Below are positions 57,268-64,000 of a stretch of 64,000 nucleotides of DNA, one piece after another. The notes beneath the pieces are model-generated. The model saw only the letters and a program-made list of their open reading frames with translations. It did not search any database and was not told the DNA's origin. Within the stretch, counting starts at the first letter, position 1. The number at the start of each line of letters is the position of its first letter. The stretch comes from Takakia lepidozioides (Eukaryota; Streptophyta; Takakiopsida; Takakiales; Takakiaceae): positions 60,676,756-60,740,755 of the forward strand of contig CM060731.1 of assembly GCA_030704615.1 (NCBI GenBank). Reading direction: 5' to 3'. A program made the translations under genes and the position numbers.

Positions 57268-57925
57268 GTCTTGCATGCTAGAGTAGACATGTTTCGACTC
57301 GCGGACACTCATGGCACATACATTTTGCTTCAAAAATCAAGTAGCTTCCTTGTGCCATATGGGGAATATACATGCTTGGATAATCTTCTGTTAAGGTTTT
57401 TTGTAATTAACTACCAGTATGCTGGGACGTGTCCTTTGTTGTGTGGATTGTTGTGTGCACAAGGTGCAGTATGCAAATGTTGGAATGTGCAGTAGGACCC
57501 TTCCCACTGGGACACAGAACTTACAATCTTGTAAAGGCATCACATTTGCATAACAGTGTCAATGTATTGGTAGCAAATCGGAGTCTTCTCATAAAGATGG
57601 ACGAAAACGCCAGGATGGGCTGTGAAATTACCACAAAATGAATGAAGAGCAGTAACAAGGAAGCACTATGCAATATACACACCAATAACGGCGCTGAAAT
57701 AGGCTACAATGCCCATGTATATCCACACAATGTATGCTTTCCTCGGATCCATTAATAGACATAACCAAAATATAAAAAAACACGCCCATGCCATTCACGG
57801 TCAAAAGCCACATTTTCATGTATTGCGGCACCGAAATGCACTTGAAGCCATGGCGGTGGGGCACCACCAAGTGTATAATTCTTCACAAAAAAATAGGGTG
57901 CAAGGAGATGAATGTAATATAATTG

Positions 57926-60900
57926 TCACTTTCTCCTTCCCGAATGTGGAATGTCAAGCAGTCTGACTTGTATCCTGCCGTAGGCCTTGTGCAGCTCGTT
58001 GAAGCTCAGTGTTGGAGCATGGATGAAGACGTCCACTGCGGATATACAACTCATGCACTTCAGAAAAATGTAATAAAGGTGTTTGCAGGGGACGTATGCT
58101 GCATTCTTCGATTCCATAACAAGGAAGTCATCACAGTTGCAGGTTGGGTACTGAGAAACCGTGATTGCATACACGACACTACACGCAGCAGACCCGCCTA
58201 TTGACAACTGAAAAATGTGCCCCATCCCGGGGTGAGGAACATCCCTGCAACCTTGCACTATGCAGGGCATTGCAAGAGCGTTGGTCATCCTGGTGTCGTT
58301 CGCCTTTGTTGGTGGCCGCCGTCTTTTTAGTTTCCCCCACCGATGGGTGGGCCAAGCTGCAGGGTCACCCACCGGTATACGGGGTGAAGAGCTTCTCGTG
58401 GGAGGAGGATGACGACTGGGAATTGGATTTCGTGGAACGTCTGTCTTCTCCACCAGTCGAAACCCTGCACATCCTAGAGCGTCTGCCTCCTCCAGGGTAA
58501 GATTTGTTCCAGTTGCCACAAGCCAGACTACTGGTGGTTCAGGCATGCCTTGTACACCATACTTGGGCTTGCCGAACACACACAACATGATGTCGTGCCT
58601 ACAGAACCAGAACTCCTTTAGTGTGGCCTCCACAAACTTTGCGCACACAAATCTCCCTGTGAAGCAAGGGGCAGGCACAACGCCCTGCGGGCTCCTCCAA
58701 ATCATCTCATTGCATCTCTGGTTGGTGTCGACACGAACAGCACAACATTTGTCACGAAATGACGGACGGGTCCGTGCAATTCTCCACTGCGAGGCCGACA
58801 CATCTCGCTCCACGATTGGGATGTTGTACTGGGTAACGATAATAGAAGCAAATTGCTCATCCTCGGGATGTTGTCCCGAGTCTAGCAGCGATTCCATGGA
58901 TGCTGCAGGAGAGGGGGTACGAGTCCTGCTGGGAGGAGGCGTGGGACGCAACATCGTTGCACCCCGAGATTGAGTGCGGATGTTCATATCTGATCTCCAT
59001 GAATCGTTGTCGCCTCCGGGCATGTCCTCAATTCTTCTCTTCACCGGCCGGCTGTGGACATCGCCCTCCAGGTAGTTCCCCCGACTGTGTAACGGCGTTG
59101 ACCTTATTGTTTCCCGCAATGCAGCAGTCCATTTTTTGGGATCGCTCGAACGATGCGCCGCCCTCATCAACATCTCCTGCCTGTCTAGTCCGATACCCCA
59201 TTGCTTTCCTACCAGAAACTGGTAACCAGATTGTTGCATGATGGCCCTCACAATATCTTCTATTGTTGCTGTCAACATGTCAACGAGATGTGCCGTAGAG
59301 GAAGCACGCCAGGAAGAGTGCACCGATTCGGCCATGTTCGTTGTCAGCATATCCGTGTCATCCTCCAAGCTCATGTCCTGTTGAAGGAAATTAGAAATGT
59401 CACTCATTGTGGATAATGTCCAAACATAAAACAGAACAATTGTCAAGTACAAAAATGTGTTACCTGTCTCATGTAGTCTCCAAACTGGCGGAATCTATAG
59501 TGCCACCACGCAAGCCACGTTTGCAGTTCTAGCTGATCTTTCACATCCACTGCCCCTGAAGACACCCACCAGGCGCGTATGGTTGGAAACTCGGTCTCCG
59601 CCTCGTCGATGGAATTCGCATTTTTCCACGCAAGGCACATACTGATATGATCATGCCGGTGGCGTGACGCCACGAACCTTTTCGTGTTTTGCGTCAAACT
59701 CTGCATGAAGCGAAACCCGCAAGATCTCTTCTTACCTTCCATTGGAGTCTTTGGGTCGTCCCCATATACCCTTCTCACTGCAGCCCAGTTCGCCTGGGCA
59801 TTGTCAGCCATGAAGCCCCTAAAATCAGGAGGGGGCAACTTTGCTCTCGCCATTTGCTCATTAATTTCGCGCCACATATGCAACTCTGAATCTGTGTCTT
59901 CTCCTTTCATTTCGCAGATAGCAATGGTCATGAACTTTCTGTAATGTAGGTCGTATACATGTGCCCCCATTGTCACCCAATCGTGGTTGGTAATTCGCCT
60001 GATGTGGTCGAACATGACCCATCAATTTGAGAGGTCTCCACTGGTCATCCGCTTCACCAAATCGACACCGCTCCCCGGTCCACACGTTGACATCTTAAAT
60101 ATGAAGCACATGTCCGTCTTTGAGTCTTGACCAGGAAGCTGCCCTGGATGAAGTCGTAGCCGCATGTGTGCTTCACTTCCAAGATGGAGTGCATATCTGA
60201 TCCTCTTCCGATTCGTTTCTTGCAACCGACAATGTGGTTCCTGACATTGGGGCTGTACATATATGAGACAGCTTGCAGCAGCTCCTTCATGTCCCCTCGC
60301 CCAGCTTCTCTCTTGTGCTTCCGTCCTCCGACATTATTCTTCCTATTGCAATTCTATGTGTGGATGCGAGCTGTATTTGCTTTGGTTTTGCTCCCGGCCT
60401 CAATATCACCTCCTCCTTGATAATATCGTGGGCTTGTTGAAAAGCGACTCTGCAATTGCCTCTGGCGACGGGGTGGTCATGCTTTCCGATGTGAATGCAT
60501 GCTCTGGTGCACGTTGGGCCGACGGTCCCGACGTAGTACTGCTTGGCGTTGCACACTGCCATGCACGTAGGGGCTACGTTGCAATGGGCACACTTGAAAG
60601 TCCCTGCATGAACTCTACCTTGAGGCCAGAATGGGGTCGACGAATTGTCAATCCAGTCTGTCTCATTCTGGGTGCCTTTGCTCGTGTAGTGGTAACATGT
60701 GCTCGAGAAACATTTAAGATGTCCAGCACACAATACATATCTGACTCGAACTCCATCACCCAAATTGGACGATGAAGTTTTGGTGACACGCCATGGGTGG
60801 CCGTCATGTTTCATTTTCATTCCTGCCAGCATGCCGTCTGGGCCTGCGTCTGGCGGCACTGGAGGGAACTCGTAGATAGCATTCCCATCCACCACTTCAG

Positions 60901-61501
60901 GCAAAGTTTCCATATAATGGATTGGAGTTTTGTCGTTATCAAGCCTAAGAAGGTCACTGGAGCGGGAACCCGCTGTCTTCATCCTCCGCAATATGTCGAT
61001 TACTGAGCGAGCGGAAGTTGAGTCCGAGGGTGTGTGCTCATTGTCTGCCGACATCTGCACACTCCTACTGACGGACGACTTCGAAACATACGATGGAAGG
61101 ACCATACAGTCTTCATCGTCACTGGATAAGTTGTGGACGACTGTTTCCCTATAAAGTGCACCCACCGACGAGCTATGGAGCGGCAAATCCTCAGTTTCCC
61201 TTTTCCCATGTTTGGGCTTCTCTGCTTGTGAAGAGGCGCCCACATCCCTCATGGCAGACTTCACATCTTGCACGCCAGACCCTCTTGTGGAAGGAGGACC
61301 AACCAAGTTCCAGCGTGGGAACTCTTTAGGCACGATTTCACCAATTGCACTGTACCAGATGGATTCAGAAGCTGGGAGCCGCCACTCTTTGCCCTTTCCG
61401 AAAGCTGCATGCAGAATGACGGCACTTTCCAAAAAATTCCCATAAACATCATTCGTTTCCTCTTCCAGAAACACAATACCCGGGTGGAGCCCGAACTTCA
61501 C
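57926..61501 (-). pseudogene. MULE-like DDE transposase with N-terminal zinc finger and C-terminal SWIM domain, broken
   Basis: Minus-strand pieces, 5' to 3': 60287-61501 (N-terminal, ends in a frameshift), about 60126-60290 and about 60022-60125 (two frames), 59464-60021, then 57926-59377 after an 86-nt intron at 59378-59463 (CAG|gtaaca ... caacag|GAC). The N-terminal part has a Cys/His cluster (LCAGHLKCFSSTCYHY, FKCAHCNVAPTCMAVC) and IHIGKHDHPVA, like FLYWCH/WRKY-GCM fingers. The core has AHVYDLHYRKFMTIAICEMK and FRGFMADNAQANWAAVRRVYG, likely DDE region. The last exon has DMLTTNMAESVHSSWR and a SWIM finger CNCDDFLVM...VPCKHLYYIF. Lesions: frameshifts near 60299 and 60125, and a TGA at 60022-60024. 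Terminal inverted repeats were not found. Confidence 0.75.
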
Positions 61502-61850
61502 ACACTAGTACTGCTCAATGACAATCGTAAATCCTTGGTCGTACGGTATTTTTGCTTTCAGAGAATTAGTATGGAAGTACACGTTTACCCAAACACGGGA
61601 GTCCATGTTGAAGACAACAACTATCGGTAGGCTCCGCAACAAAGTCCTGCAATGAGAAGAGTGTGTCCTACATAATACCACAATAATTTTCTGGAGGATT
61701 CTGTATCCAGCAGGATGGGTGAGTGCACGTATGGATGAAGGTGTGTAATGTACGTGACAAATACGGACGACCACAGCAAATTCACATCGGAAATTGGGTG
61801 TCTGAATTGTGATGTACCACCAGTTGGGCTACAATAAATCAGGCCTTCTC
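61502..61850. other. Leader side of the transposase, no gene seen
   Basis: Upstream of the transposase reading frame on the minus strand. An 89-codon minus frame at 61505-61774 could be chance or a 5' piece of the element; nothing recognisable was found. Confidence 0.35.
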
Positions 61851-61852
61851 AT

Positions 61853-63000
61853 GAATTTCGGCACCGAAATCCGGATGAACATCTCTGTCATGTAACAGAT
61901 TTGGAAGCCACGGGATGAATTCCGGCGACAGAATTCGGAATTAGTTCACATCATGAAACTGAGCAAGCACCCAACGGATGGATTTTGGTGCCGAAATTCG
62001 GATGAACATGTTCGACATGAAATTGTTTCTGCACATGGAAACATGAATTTCGGCGCCGAAATACGGATGAATGCAACCCTGAATGGACAGTAGGGATCTA
62101 CTGTCGGCAAAGGGTCACTCCAATATTACATTTTCCATGCGACGGATGAATTTCGGCGCTGAAATTCATCCGAACCCGACACTTACTTCTTGCTTCTGGA
62201 TGATGTAAGGTTCCGAAATTCGTATGAAATAACCCATTCAGACAGAAAAACACGAATATTTTGCATTAAATTGAGAAATCGACACATTTAACACCTTTAG
62301 TCTTTCAAAAGGTCGTTATCCAATGACGTAAGGGATATTTTCTCACGTTAGGGGAAATTAATTGCATTTTAGCCGTTGTTTTCATTTGAAACCGACCGTA
62401 TCCATTAAGTGGTTATTTTTTGTACATGAGGTTGCCGGAAATAAAGTATAATTTCGGCGCCGAAATTATACTTAACAGTCCAGACATGACAAGTCCAACA
62501 TGCATGGACAGTAACCGTGAGGGACACTGATGGCAGGAAAGCGTAGGCATGGTGCCGGTTTACTATTCGGGATGGATGTATTTCGGCGCCGAAATATGGA
62601 TGATTTCAGCTTGTTTGCGCATGGACGGAGATATTGTTAATGAATTTCGGCGCCGAAATATGGTTGAAATGTGCCCCAGTGCAGCATTCTGCACAGTTCC
62701 GGAATTAATTCCGGATCCGATATCCGACTGATAGGTATGCTCATGACGGATGAGAATTGGGGAAGCGATGAATTTCGGCGCCGAAATTCATATGTTTGTG
62801 TTTGAAAGCACTTGCACATGATGAATTTCGGCGCCGAAATTCATCCGTCCGCTATGAAACGTGCCGACCTGACTGTTGAATGTCGGTTGTCGGTTTGATT
62901 TCCTGGCGGTTGGGTTTCATGATGTGCGGATAGTGCATTCAATGCCGGCTGCTCCGGGAACAGCATCCGGTGAACGGAACGGTATTTCGGCGCCGCAATT
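61853..63000. repeat. Array of palindromes centred on GGCGCC (TTTCGGCGCCGAAA)
   Basis: At least ten copies: 61853-61872, 61981-62000, 62047-62062, 62144-62171, 62444-62473, 62579-62596, 62644-62659, 62768-62791, 62820-62845 and 62984-63000. The core is the 16-bp palindrome ATTTCGGCGCCGAAAT. Several are extended by perfect arms: 30 bp at 62444, 26 bp at 62820, 24 bp at 62768. Most have GGATGAA or its complement beside the core. Spacing varies from about 50 to 300 bp. Related single copies lie at 57682-57703 and 63439-63462. No gene was recognised within the array. Confidence 0.9.
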
Positions 63001-63269
63001 CGGATAAAGCGTCTTCTACTGGTGGCTTGAACAGGCACGCGTCGCGTTCCTGGCGACTTCATCCGTCCGAACGTGTCAGGGGTCGCAATCTCTTCATCAC
63101 CCATACGCCGGAAAGTGGTGGACGGTGACAACGCTTGGGGAGACGTGGCTGCTTGCGCATCTGCTCGTGCACAGTGGTTGCATGTTCCACCGCTTCGCTC
63201 TCTCGCTCCTTGCCGTTCTGCGATGACATTCTCCTGCGTTTCCTCTCCTTATGCAGCATAGTGAACCAC

Positions 63270-64000
63270 ATGATGCTTGCCTGGACAGAGTACATTGCTG
63301 AAATGCATCCGCAAGATATCAATTGGCATTACATGGTGGTCTGCATTGTCGTAAAGGTGGACGTGAGGGACAGAGGACTGCTGAAGGGTGTCATGGCAGA
63401 TATAAATCTGTAAGTATACTACTACATCCTTGTGTAGTGCCTATTGTGGCGCCGAAATAGGCAATGTTCTTGACTGTCATCCACTCTATGAACTGGAAAT
63501 TGGATTGTTGTGCCGAAATCTGGTTATTTTTGTATCATATTTTCATGTTGTTCCTTTTATATTTCTCCATGGCAGGGTAACAGAGAGGGCCTTCGTGGAA
63601 ACTCACCTGGCACATACGCTCTACAGAGTGCAAGAAGTGGGCACAGCACCGCTGACGGACTTCCAAAAATCCCTCGATCCTGAGCTGTACAGGAAGTCCC
63701 TTGTGAAAGCGGATCGCACCTGGTACCGATCAACATTGGACGCCATGTTGGAGATCCTCTATTCGGTGAGGTTCATCTCAAATTTCCCAATTTAATGCTA
63801 TTTGTTACATGGATCAGTGGCCTAACTGTATCCGCTGGGTATGGGAATGCAGACGAACATCAGGGATGACTTGGCCTATGCCAAAAGGCAGTTCTTTGAG
63901 AGTGATGCCCCCAACAAGGCGGACGCGTCAATAGAGAGTCACATTGTGCAGGCAGGGAGGCAATCACGGACCAAGTACAGGTCCAAACTTGTGAAGCAAG
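63270..64000 (+). CDS. Unrecognised multi-exon gene, 3' end beyond the window
   Basis: Three exons join in phase: up to 63409 (donor CT|GTAAGT), 63576-63765 (cag acceptor, GTGAGG donor) and 63853 to the right edge. ATG codons at 63270 and 63273 can start it (MMLAWTEYIAEMHPQDINWH), but the first exon may begin earlier after the cag at 63256. The second exon reads VTERAFVETHLAHTLYRVQE and DRTWYRSTLDAMLEILYS; the third TNIRDDLAYAKRQFFES. The protein is charged, soluble and probably helical. No family recognised. Its first intron holds a palindrome of the GGCGCC type (63439-63462). Confidence 0.5.

Noticed and set aside
61853-63000. CRISPR-like or E2F-site array
   Set aside because: The genome is eukaryotic and spacing is irregular, so not CRISPR. 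The core TTTCGGCGC has one extra G compared with E2F consensus TTTSGCGC, so an E2F reading is not supported by exact match.

Overview
The window is nuclear DNA of a streptophyte. Its proteins read like plant proteins, its genes carry many spliceosomal introns (one has 50 exons), and introns and intergenic DNA hold LINE and MULE-type transposon remains. An IFT56 (TTC26) ciliary gene means the lineage still builds cilia, so a charophyte alga or a seedless plant with swimming sperm is more likely than a seed plant. The species cannot be fixed from the sequence.

Layout: ANKRD13-type protein, 3' part (+, 1251-3503); ethanolamine-phosphate cytidylyltransferase PECT (-, 5906-9817, 9 exons); ASCC3/DExH14 tandem-cassette helicase (+, 11563-37237, 50 exons); heterotrimeric G-protein beta subunit AGB1 (+, 38616-41516, 6 exons); RBM48 splicing cofactor (-, 42085-44804, 7 exons); IFT56 (+, 45713-51021, about 12 exons, with splice anomalies); RMA/RNF185-type membrane RING ubiquitin ligase (-, 52749-53453, one exon). 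From about 55.8 kb the character changes: a 64-bp tandem repeat, a small unrecognised two-exon gene, a broken MULE-like transposase with a SWIM zinc finger (57.9-61.5 kb), an array of GGCGCC-centred palindromes (61.85-63.0 kb), and the start of an unrecognised multi-exon gene running off the right edge.

Most exon models were checked by reading phase. ASCC3 (2,123 aa), PECT (424 aa), AGB1 (377 aa) and RBM48 (232 aa) close without frame errors, and their lengths fit their families where I know them. ASCC3 has three GC-AG introns and one 46-nt intron. IFT56 has a GA donor, one exon junction out of phase by one base, and one short conserved exon that I could not find.

The housekeeping genes share no single pathway (phospholipid synthesis, ribosome or alkylation-damage response, G-protein signalling, minor-intron splicing, cilia, ER-associated ubiquitination). 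Two LINE families are visible in the introns. Family A has a 3' end in CTTATGAGTACA and enters TC-rich sites with 12-15 bp duplications. Family B ends in (CATTT)n. The most unusual region is 55.8-63.5 kb, where a palindromic GGCGCC motif seen nowhere else in the window lies on both sides of the transposase.
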